From: an uncultured Ruminococcus sp.
GTDB lineage: Bacteria; Bacillota; Clostridia; Oscillospirales; Acutalibacteraceae
Assembly: GCA_902772755.1 (NCBI GenBank)
Contig: CACYCD010000280.1
Span: 1 to 9,424, forward strand
Direction: 5' to 3'
DNA: 9,424 nt
How positions within the stretch are numbered: the stretch's first letter is position 1; every line of letters begins with the position of its first letter. Below the pieces are notes generated by a model, which saw only the letters and a program-made list of their open reading frames with translations, had not been told where the DNA came from and searched no databases. The translations under genes and the position numbers were made by a program. Of the stretch, positions 1-5,734 are shown one piece after another.

Positions 1-293
1 AAGCTCCGCCCGAGCTTGTCGGTCTGCCGGAGAAACCCAAACGCAGATTTTTTGCTCCTAAAGCGGAAAAGAAAAAGAAAACAGAGGCAGTAAAAGAAGA
101 AGCAAAGTCAGAGACACAGGAAGAACCGACCGAGCCTAAGCCTGCCGAAGTCCCCGAGCCTGCTCCAAAGGAGGATACCCCCGAAATAGAACCGCAGGCA
201 GAGGTGAAGCAGGAAAACGAGCAGCTGCCCGAGCCTGAACAAAAGAACCGTTCCAACAAGCAAAAGAACAAAAACAAGAAGAAAAAGAAATAA
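1..293 (+). CDS. C-terminal tail of an unidentified protein (5' end outside window)
   Basis: The reading frame is open from the first complete codon at position 3 to a TAA at 291-293, giving 96 residues of an otherwise missing protein. The visible part is low-complexity and charged, with roughly 21 Lys, 20 Glu and 15 Pro. It begins with APPELVGLPEKPKRRFFAPK, passes through a Glu/Pro-rich middle, and ends in a basic stretch finishing with five lysines. No fold, membrane segment or catalytic motif is visible, so the function cannot be named. Such tails are usually disordered and, when basic at the end, often contact RNA, ribosomes or membrane phospholipid; that is inference only. The gene is followed directly by a strong terminator, so it is the last gene of its transcription unit. 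The frame is convincing because it stays open, has a biased composition and stops just before that terminator. Confidence 0.75.
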   Translation, partial: APPELVGLPEKPKRRFFAPKAEKKKKTEAVKEEAKSETQEEPTEPKPAEVPEPAPKEDTPEIEPQAEVKQENEQLPEPEQKNRSNKQKNKNKKKKK

Positions 294-302
294 TAGATAT
301 TT

Positions 303-334
303 CGCCGGCAGAACAGACCTGCCGGCGGTTTTTC
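303..334 (+). terminator. Strong Rho-independent terminator
   Basis: A perfect 9-bp inverted repeat, CGCCGGCAG (303-311) and CTGCCGGCG (319-327), encloses a 7-base loop and is followed by GTTTTTC. This is a textbook intrinsic terminator ten bases after the stop of the upstream gene. It separates that gene from the glycan gene cluster. Confidence 0.93.
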
Positions 335-386
335 TGTGAAGCTGTATAAAAAAATTCGGTGCAGTTCTAAAAACCGACTTAGTTTT

Positions 387-414
387 TTGAGATACTCTTG
401 ATTTAATGTATAAT
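387..414 (+). promoter_or_regulatory. Upstream copy of a tandem sigma-A-like promoter (P1)
   Basis: TTGAGA at 387-392 and a perfect TATAAT at 409-414 are separated by 16 bases. Both boxes fit the housekeeping sigma-A consensus. It lies after the terminator at 303-334 and before the sugar transferase, so it would drive the glycan genes. It overlaps P2, and probably only one of the two can be occupied at a time. Confidence 0.6.
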
Positions 415-426
415 TTAGTATATAAT
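398..426 (+). promoter_or_regulatory. Downstream copy of a tandem sigma-A-like promoter (P2)
   Basis: TTGATT at 398-403 and a perfect TATAAT at 421-426 are separated by the optimal 17 bases. The expected start of transcription is near 433, giving a leader of about 26 bases before the GTG at 459. This is the better spaced of the two overlapping promoters. The start point is predicted from spacing only. Confidence 0.75.
402..426 (+). repeat. 12-bp tandem near-repeat that duplicates the -10 box
   Basis: TTTAATGTATAA (402-413) is followed directly by TTTAGTATATAA (414-425), with 10 of 12 bases identical. Each copy carries a TATAAT. The repeat explains why two promoters lie 12 bases apart and suggests a small duplication in the promoter. 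Confidence 0.7.
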
Positions 427-446
427 AGTAGCATATATATAGAGTC

Positions 447-452
447 GAGGGG
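447..452 (+). promoter_or_regulatory. Ribosome binding site that fixes the GTG start of the sugar transferase
   Basis: GAGGGG at 447-452 lies 6 bases before the GTG at 459. The frame has a stop at 429-431 and no ATG between there and residue 54 of the protein, so this GTG is the only reasonable start. Confidence 0.8.
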
Positions 453-458
453 TCAGTA

Positions 459-1154
459 GTGTTTTTAAAGCCTTTTGATAAGCTCCCAAGGGAGTTTCAG
501 AACGAAAAAGTCAAGGTATACTATGATATTCTCTGCAAAAAGAAGCATAGTATAGTAATAAAAAGAATAACCGATATCATACTTGCATTGATACTCATAG
601 TCCTGCTTGCACTGCCAATGCTTGTGATAGCCTTGTTTATCAAGATCAGTGCTACCAAGGGTCCCGTGTTTTACAAGCAGGAGAGGGTCACCACCTACGG
701 CAGACATTTTAGGATACTGAAATTCAGAACTATGATAGTAGGTGCAGACCAGTGCGGAGAGCTTCTCACCACCGAGGGGGACGAGCGTGTCACGCTTGTG
801 GGCAGAGCCTTGAGGAAGTACAGACTTGATGAGCTTCCGCAGATCTTTCACGTGCTGACAGGCAAGATGACTATTGTCGGCACTCGTCCCGAGGTCCCCA
901 AGTATGTGAATCAGTATAAGCCCGAATACTATGCCACCCTGCTTTTGCCTGCGGGTATAACCAGCTTTGCATCTATAAAATACAAGGACGAGAACAAGCT
1001 CCTCAAGGATGGTGCAGACGTAGACAAGGTTTATATTGAGGAGATACTCCCCGACAAAATGCGATATAACCTCAAATATATCAGTCGCTTCAGCTTTAGG
1101 CGTGACCTGTTTCTTATGTTCAAGACAGTCAAAGAAGTTCTCAAGGATAGGTGA
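459..1154 (+). CDS. Undecaprenyl-phosphate sugar phosphotransferase (bacterial sugar transferase family)
   Basis: This 231-residue protein belongs to the small monotopic phosphoglycosyl transferases (bacterial sugar transferase family, as in PglC and the C-terminal half of WcaJ). These move a sugar-1-phosphate from a nucleotide sugar to undecaprenyl phosphate at the inner face of the membrane, the first step of many glycan pathways. Visible family features in order: one hydrophobic membrane helix at about 36-61 containing Pro53; GPVFYKQERV at 68-77; FRILKFRTM at 84-92; the catalytic Asp-Glu pair in LDELPQ (D124, E125); and the VGTRPEVP signature at 140-147. The length fits a stand-alone minimal enzyme without the extra N-terminal membrane domain of WcaJ. 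Residues 1-35 are a polar extension before the helix. It is the first gene after the promoter pair and is 4 bases from the O-antigen-ligase-like gene. The family is clear; the sugar substrate cannot be read from sequence. Confidence 0.92.
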   Translation: MFLKPFDKLPREFQNEKVKVYYDILCKKKHSIVIKRITDIILALILIVLLALPMLVIALFIKISATKGPVFYKQERVTTYGRHFRILKFRTMIVGADQCGELLTTEGDERVTLVGRALRKYRLDELPQIFHVLTGKMTIVGTRPEVPKYVNQYKPEYYATLLLPAGITSFASIKYKDENKLLKDGADVDKVYIEEILPDKMRYNLKYISRFSFRRDLFLMFKTVKEVLKDR

Positions 1155-1158
1155 GTTT

Positions 1159-2619
1159 ATGAAGAAACTGCTGAATAATTCAAGCTATTTCAGAATCAGC
1201 TTTGTTCTTTGCCTTTTCTTTACAAATGTGGCATTTTTGCAGATACCTGCCTATGCCGCACTTATTCCGCTTGCGGTCTGGGGGGTGTACCTCACCGCAA
1301 GAAATATCCTTCGCTTTCAGGCTTACAAAAAAATGAACTTTGCACTGTGGGCGTTTGGCTTTGTGGGTGTCAATCTGCTGACTGCCTTAGTGCATATTTT
1401 CGATAATTTTTTGATAAATATTCTGATATTTATAATGACGTGTATCTGTTTTTTTGTGTTTTACGGCATTTACCTTGAGGGCAATGCTTCCGTCAAGCAC
1501 GAGATATACACAGTGGCAAGGATATTGCTCTATACCGTAACGCTTATGCAGGTGTTTGGAATGGGCTGTCTTATGCTGAAGATCTCCTACCACAATGAAT
1601 GGATGGATCTTATTGTGTATGAAAACCGCTACACGGGACTTTTTGTAAATCCGAATCTGTCGGGCTTTGCCTCGGTTGTTGTAGTGTTTTTTATACATAT
1701 CCTCTACAAGCACAAGTTCACCAGCAAGAAGGAAGAGTTATCCAATATTTCCAGAATATGGCTGGTATCGGGCTTGTTTATCAATATCTTAACTCTCTTC
1801 CTCTGCGACAGCAATGCAAGTCTGGTGCTGTTTTTGGGCTATATGATAGTTTTTGTTCTGACAAGGTTTATTTCTTCAAGAGAGGATTTTGACAGAAAAC
1901 AGCTCATTGTCCGTTTTTTTGCAACTGTGCTGGCAGGTGCAATGATAATCGTCTGCACCTTCTTTATGAGAAATATCTGCCAGATGGGTATGTCCGCCCT
2001 GATAAGTCAAAGCTCACAGATAGTCATTCCCGGTGAAGAAAATGTTTTCATCACTGTTGAGCCGGAGGAGGCAGTGACCTTTGAACACGAAAATACCAAT
2101 GTTGACTCCGGAAGGTTTACCCTGTGGAAGCAGGCGATGACTATTTTCAGTCATTATCCGATCATCGGCATAGGCAAGGGCAATCTGCTGAAATACAGCT
2201 ATTACTTCATTGACGAGGGTATGCACTTTGCTAATTTGTACAGCGGAGATTTTTCGGGTATGTTTGCAAGCTTTACCACCGATATTCACAATGCCTATAT
2301 AACCATCTTGGTTTGCTCGGGCAGCGTGGGATTTTTGCTGTTTATGATATTCGCATTCAGAAACGGATTTTGCATAACAAAATTCTTGTTTGATGCAAAA
2401 AAATCGCTTGATGACGATATCTTCCCCTGCTTGTTCAGCTTTACTGTGGCTTATCTGGGTTATGCCTGCTTTGAGAAGGCGATACTTAATGATATTTCCT
2501 TTATGACAATATTCTTCTGGTTTATTTTGGGTCAGATGATGTGCTACGGCATTGCCGGTATAAATAGGCAAAATACGGATAAACTATCATTCAAGGAGAA
2601 AGCCCTTGATTTGATGTAA
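1159..2619 (+). CDS. O-antigen ligase / Wzy-like polysaccharide polymerase membrane protein
   Basis: A 486-residue multi-pass membrane protein, with hydrophobic segments spread over about residues 11-270 and 378-460. It resembles the O-antigen ligase family (WaaL and Wzy polymerases), which join or polymerise lipid-linked glycans on the outer face of the membrane. Family-type signals are NPNLSGF at 164-170; a large polar outside loop at about 272-377 carrying GRFTLW (Arg319) and GIGKGN at 337-342; and the His-Asn pair (H377, N378) starting the next helix, HNAYITILVCSGSVGF. The loop includes an acidic stretch around 292-316. The start at 1159 is preferred because AGGTGA (1149-1154) lies 4 bases upstream; a longer reading from 1036 would only overlap the sugar transferase. 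In a Gram-positive cell the product may be an exopolysaccharide, or a glycan passed to wall or protein. Ligase and polymerase roles cannot be separated from sequence. Confidence 0.85.
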   Translation: MKKLLNNSSYFRISFVLCLFFTNVAFLQIPAYAALIPLAVWGVYLTARNILRFQAYKKMNFALWAFGFVGVNLLTALVHIFDNFLINILIFIMTCICFFVFYGIYLEGNASVKHEIYTVARILLYTVTLMQVFGMGCLMLKISYHNEWMDLIVYENRYTGLFVNPNLSGFASVVVVFFIHILYKHKFTSKKEELSNISRIWLVSGLFINILTLFLCDSNASLVLFLGYMIVFVLTRFISSREDFDRKQLIVRFFATVLAGAMIIVCTFFMRNICQMGMSALISQSSQIVIPGEENVFITVEPEEAVTFEHENTNVDSGRFTLWKQAMTIFSHYPIIGIGKGNLLKYSYYFIDEGMHFANLYSGDFSGMFASFTTDIHNAYITILVCSGSVGFLLFMIFAFRNGFCITKFLFDAKKSLDDDIFPCLFSFTVAYLGYACFEKAILNDISFMTIFFWFILGQMMCYGIAGINRQNTDKLSFKEKALDLM

Positions 2620-2630
2620 CAGGTGTTGTT

Positions 2631-3119
2631 ATGAAACGTTTCTTAAAAAGAGATAGCTCGGTTCAGCAGATATGCTATACTGTCTTTGATGAGTTGGGAA
2701 ACGAGCTGTATTACGCTGTCAATGACTCGCCGTATAATTTTCATAATTATGAGATCTCCGACCTTAACAACAACAAGCTCTGCACCGTGCATTGTCTGCC
2801 GCTGCCGGTGTTCTATGCCTATAACATCTTTGACGGCAAGGACAGGATAAAGCTTATCTTCAACAAAAATCCTTCCATTCCGCTGATAAGCTTTTTCGGC
2901 ATAAGCTGGAGGTTCAGCGGAGATGTCCTGACGAAAAACTACGAGATCATCGACACCGACAATACCGTACTGCTTTCTCACAGGTGTTGCTGGACAGGCG
3001 GTATAGACAGCTATGAAATAGAGATATTTGACGAGCCGAGGGAGATACTTCTGCTTGCCTCGACCATTTGCATAGATAAAATTCAGACAGCAGACAGCAA
3101 GCTGCTGCAAACAGTTTAA
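2631..3119 (+). CDS. LURP-one-related / YxjI family protein (tubby C-terminal-like fold)
   Basis: A 162-residue soluble protein with no signal peptide or membrane segment. Its pattern matches the LURP-one-related (LOR) family, which includes Bacillus YxjI and has the tubby/phospholipid-scramblase-like beta-barrel fold. Visible hallmarks: DELGNELYYAV (20-30) and EISDLNNNKL (41-50) as the first beta repeats; GISWRFSGDV (90-99), matching the family's aromatic-plus-GD core; YEIIDTDN (104-111); SYEIEIFDE (127-135); and a final hydrophobic helix, LLASTICIDKI, at about 141-151, which in this fold runs through the barrel. The biochemical role of bacterial members is not established; lipid binding is suspected from the fold. 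The start is supported by AGGTG at 2621-2625, 5 bases upstream, and the gene is 11 bases after the O-antigen-ligase-like gene, so it is very likely in the same operon. Family assignment rests on motif pattern, not on a search. Confidence 0.78.
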   Translation: MKRFLKRDSSVQQICYTVFDELGNELYYAVNDSPYNFHNYEISDLNNNKLCTVHCLPLPVFYAYNIFDGKDRIKLIFNKNPSIPLISFFGISWRFSGDVLTKNYEIIDTDNTVLLSHRCCWTGGIDSYEIEIFDEPREILLLASTICIDKIQTADSKLLQTV

Positions 3120-3160
3120 GTAGACACTCAGACCTCTTGCGGTTTTGAAAGGAGAAAATT

Positions 3161-3643
3161 ATGGATCAGCTATTAAAATTATTATCGGAAAATTCCGACT
3201 ACAGCACAGAGGAGCTTGCTCTTATCCTCAATGAGCCGGAGGACTACATAAGAGCCCAGATCAAAGAATATGAGGAGGACGGCATTATCCGTGGCTACAG
3301 GGCGATCGTCAACTGGGATGATGCAGATGAAAAACTGGTTTCCGCCATCATAGAGGTCAAGGTCACCCCCGAAAAGGAGATAGGCTTTGACGGAATTGCA
3401 GAGAAGATCTCCAAATTTGATGAGGTAAAGTCGGTACAGCTGGTTGCAGGCTCCTACGATCTTTCCCTTGTTGTCACGGGTGAAACTATGAATGCAGTTG
3501 CCTCCTTTGTCAGCAAGCGTCTTTCTCCGATGAAGCAGGTGATCTCCTGTCAGACTAATTTTATTCTCAGCAATTTCAAGGAAGGCGGTGTCATTCTCAA
3601 AAATCAGGATGACGCAAAGGATAATAGGGAGTTTGTTATATAA
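3161..3643 (+). CDS. Lrp/AsnC family transcriptional regulator with an acidic helix-turn-helix
   Basis: A 160-residue protein with the Lrp/AsnC layout. An N-terminal winged helix-turn-helix spans about residues 3-45, followed by the linker GIIRGYRAIVNW (41-52) and a C-terminal ligand-binding RAM/AsnC domain of about 58-140. The RAM domain has the expected SVQLVAGSYDLSLVV core (91-105), where GSYDL marks the effector and dimer region. Members form dimers to octamers and sense amino acids. The DNA-binding part is unusually acidic: residues 1-45 contain 12 Asp/Glu and only 4 Lys/Arg. A strong AAAGGAG (3148-3154) sits 6 bases before the ATG. Its TAA shares one base with the ATG of the aminotransferase, so the two are probably co-translated and the regulator likely controls, or responds to the substrate of, that enzyme. 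The target and ligand are unknown. Confidence 0.85.
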   Translation: MDQLLKLLSENSDYSTEELALILNEPEDYIRAQIKEYEEDGIIRGYRAIVNWDDADEKLVSAIIEVKVTPEKEIGFDGIAEKISKFDEVKSVQLVAGSYDLSLVVTGETMNAVASFVSKRLSPMKQVISCQTNFILSNFKEGGVILKNQDDAKDNREFVI

Positions 3644-4821
3644 TGGATTACGAAAAATCACTCAACAGTACGATCTGCAATGTTAAGCCGTCCGGCATAA
3701 GAAAGTTTTTTGACATTGCGGCAGAAATGGATAATGTGATCTCGCTCTCGGTGGGTGAGCCGGATTTCAAGACTCCTTGGCATATCAGAGAGGCAGGCAT
3801 TGACAGCCTTCACATGGGCAAGACCTGGTACACCCCGAACAGGGGACTGACTGAGCTTAGGAAAGAAATTTCAAAATATTACAAACGCCGTTTTTCTCTG
3901 GAATATGATCCGCTCAAACAGATATTAGTCACCGTGGGCGGCAGTGAGAGCATTGATGTTGCAATACGCTGTCTTGTGAACAGCGGAGATGAGGTCATCA
4001 TTCCTCAGCCTGCGTTCGTCTGCTATGAACCGCTTACCGAAATGGCAGGCGGAGTACCCGTTGTTGTGAATACAAAGGTTGAAGATCAGTTCAGGCTTAC
4101 TCCGGAGGAGCTGGAAGACGCCATCACCGACAAGACAAGAGTGCTGATCCTGCCATATCCTAACAACCCCACAGGCGGTATTATGGAGAGGGACGACCTT
4201 GAAAAAATCGCCAAGATCATAATAAAGCACGATCTTATGGTCATATCCGATGAGATCTACGCAGAGCTTACATATACTAAGGATAAGCACATCTCAATAG
4301 CTTCTATTGACGGTATGGCTGAACGGACGGTCATTATTAACGGTTTCAGCAAAGCCTATGCTATGACAGGCTGGAGACTGGGCTATGCACTGGGTCCGCA
4401 GGAGATAATTTCACAGATGACAAAGCTCCACCAGTTCTGCATCATGAGTGCTCCCACCACTGCTCAGTATGCCGCTATCGAGGCACTCAGAAACGGTGAT
4501 GACGACATTGAAAATATGAAAAAAGAGTATGAGATGCGTAAACGCTACATTGTCGGCTCATTTGAAAAGCTGGGACTGTCCTGCTTTGAGCCTATGGGTG
4601 CGTTCTACTGCTTCCCCTGCATAAAGAGTACGGGGCTGTCCTCGGACGAGTTCTGCACCCGTCTTATCGAGAGTAAGCACGTTGCCGTGGTTCCGGGCAA
4701 TGCCTTCGGCGAAAGCGGAGAGGGCTTTATCAGGGTTTCATACTGTAATTCTCTGAAAAATATTCAGGAAGCTATGCACCGTATTGCGGAGTTTTTGCAG
4801 GAGCTGAAGGATGAAGGTTAA
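3643..4821 (+). CDS. Class I/II PLP-dependent aminotransferase
   Basis: A 392-residue fold-type I aminotransferase, normal in length. Expected active-site residues are all visible: SVGEPDF (36-42) and YTPNRGLTELR (63-73) near the N terminus; GGSES (99-103) in the phosphate-binding turn; Asn175 in PYPNNPTGG; Asp203 and Tyr206 in SDEIYAE, contacting the PLP ring; the Schiff-base Lys237 and Arg245 in GFSKAYAMTGWRLGY; and Arg364 in FIRVSY, which binds the substrate carboxylate. The enzyme should therefore be active, moving an amino group between an amino acid and a 2-oxo acid in the cytoplasm. The subgroup looks like the aromatic/PatA-like aminotransferases of Firmicutes, but the substrate is not decided by these motifs. 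It overlaps the Lrp-like gene by one base and ispE by 11. A weak AGGGAG (3626-3631) lies 11 bases upstream, which fits start by translational coupling. Confidence 0.92.
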   Translation: MDYEKSLNSTICNVKPSGIRKFFDIAAEMDNVISLSVGEPDFKTPWHIREAGIDSLHMGKTWYTPNRGLTELRKEISKYYKRRFSLEYDPLKQILVTVGGSESIDVAIRCLVNSGDEVIIPQPAFVCYEPLTEMAGGVPVVVNTKVEDQFRLTPEELEDAITDKTRVLILPYPNNPTGGIMERDDLEKIAKIIIKHDLMVISDEIYAELTYTKDKHISIASIDGMAERTVIINGFSKAYAMTGWRLGYALGPQEIISQMTKLHQFCIMSAPTTAQYAAIEALRNGDDDIENMKKEYEMRKRYIVGSFEKLGLSCFEPMGAFYCFPCIKSTGLSSDEFCTRLIESKHVAVVPGNAFGESGEGFIRVSYCNSLKNIQEAMHRIAEFLQELKDEG

Positions 4822-5686
4822 AGTTAATGCACCTGCCAAGGTGAATCTTGCTGTGGACGTGCTGGGCAGGCGACCCGATGGATATCATGAGGTCAGTCTT
4901 GTGCTGCAGGCAGTCACGCTGTATGACGTGATCACCCTTGAAACCAACGACAGCGAGAAGATAACCGTCAGCTGTAACGTGGAGGGTGTTCCCTGCGATG
5001 AGAGGAATATCGTCTATAAAACAGCTGTCAGGTTTTTCCGTATTACCGGGATCGACCCTGTGGGTCTGCACATAGATATAGAAAAACACATACCCTCACA
5101 GGCAGGTCTGGGCGGTGGAAGCTCGGACGGTGCAGGAGTGGTTATGGGAATGAACTATTTGTTCAATACCCACCTCAGCGATAAGCAGATGGAGGAGATC
5201 GGTGGCTTTGCAGGAGCGGACGTTCCGTTCTTTATCAACGGCGGTACTCAGCTAGCAGAGGGGATAGGCACACGAATGAAGAAGCTCAGGGCTATGCCCG
5301 ACTGCTTTATAGTGATATGCAAGCCCGACAACGTGAGCGTGTCAACAAAGGAAGCCTATGATGCCATTGACGCCGCTCAGACAAAGCAGTTCAAATACTC
5401 CGATGAGGTCATCAGAGGGCTGTATATGTTCAGTCTGAATGCCGTTTGCACCTCAATGTATAACGATTTTGATGTGTTCCTCGATATAGCAGAGGTGAAC
5501 GATATCAAAAAGCTTATGTACAAAAGCAAAGCCGTGGGTGCGTGTATGAGCGGTTCGGGTTCTGCGGTGTTTGGCGTGTTCAAAAAAGAAAATCACGCAC
5601 AGCAGTGTGCCGAGGAGCTGAAAAAGAAATATCCGCAGACCTTTGTGTGCAAGCCCTTGAAAATAGGCTGCAGCATTGTTGAATAA
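4811..5686 (+). CDS. ispE: 4-diphosphocytidyl-2-C-methyl-D-erythritol kinase
   Basis: A 291-residue GHMP-superfamily kinase that phosphorylates the 2-hydroxyl of CDP-methylerythritol with ATP, the fourth step of the MEP (non-mevalonate) route to IPP and DMAPP. The N terminus has the IspE signature APAKVNLAVDVLGRRPDGYH (7-26), with the active-site Lys10. The ATP loop IPSQAGLGGGSSDGAG lies at 94-109, GADVPFF (135-141) holds the catalytic Asp136, and MSGSGSAVFGVF (246-257) is the third GHMP motif. Length and motif order are normal. The start at 4811 lies inside the end of the aminotransferase gene (11-base overlap) and has AGGAG at 4799-4803, 7 bases upstream, so coupling is likely. The product supports undecaprenyl phosphate, quinone and other prenyl synthesis. 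It is normally essential where the MEP pathway is the only route. Confidence 0.96.
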   Translation: MKVKVNAPAKVNLAVDVLGRRPDGYHEVSLVLQAVTLYDVITLETNDSEKITVSCNVEGVPCDERNIVYKTAVRFFRITGIDPVGLHIDIEKHIPSQAGLGGGSSDGAGVVMGMNYLFNTHLSDKQMEEIGGFAGADVPFFINGGTQLAEGIGTRMKKLRAMPDCFIVICKPDNVSVSTKEAYDAIDAAQTKQFKYSDEVIRGLYMFSLNAVCTSMYNDFDVFLDIAEVNDIKKLMYKSKAVGACMSGSGSAVFGVFKKENHAQQCAEELKKKYPQTFVCKPLKIGCSIVE

Positions 5687-5708
5687 TTATCTGAAACCTG
5701 TCCATAAT
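5679..5708 (+). promoter_or_regulatory. Possible sigma-A-like promoter for spoIIR
   Basis: TTGAAT (5679-5684) and CATAAT (5703-5708) are separated by 18 bases. The predicted start near 5715 falls in the loop of the hairpin at 5694-5733. A transcript from here would lack the left arm of that hairpin. The boxes match the consensus only partly (4/6 and 5/6), so this is tentative. Confidence 0.35.
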
Positions 5709-5733
5709 CAAAACCGAAGGGCAGGTTTTATTA
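5694..5733 (+). terminator. Hairpin with T-rich tail after ispE, possible terminator or attenuator
   Basis: AAACCTGTCC (5694-5703) pairs with GGGCAGGTTT (5719-5728) over 10 bp with one G-U pair and a 15-base loop, and the last paired bases run into TTTTATTAT. It lies 7 bases after the ispE stop and directly before the spoIIR ATG at 5735. It resembles an intrinsic terminator, though the loop is long and the T run is interrupted. Its right arm holds GGGCAGG, the only purine-rich site suited to start spoIIR, so in read-through RNA it would also hide that site. Confidence 0.6.
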
Positions 5734-5734
5734 T

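Noticed and set aside
1036..1158. Upstream extension of the O-antigen-ligase-like gene by 41 codons
   Set aside because: It overlaps the conserved end of the sugar transferase in a different frame. The ATG at 1159 has its own ribosome site and begins a normal membrane protein N terminus.
2014..2571. Reverse-strand open frame of 185 codons
   Set aside because: It lies wholly antisense to the O-antigen-ligase-like gene, covering its conserved Arg319, GIGKGN and His-Asn motifs. Its translation shows no recognisable domain.
3095..3160. Possible terminator or promoter between the LURP-one gene and the Lrp-like gene
   Set aside because: Only a weak GCAGC/GCTGC-type fold within the coding end and a 3-bp stem near 3132 are present, with no T run and no convincing -35/-10 pair. 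The 41-base gap holds a good ribosome site and little else.
5640..5734. Sigma-F-type promoter before spoIIR
   Set aside because: No GYATA-type -35 paired with a GG-N2-A-N-A-N-T-type -10 was found at suitable spacing.
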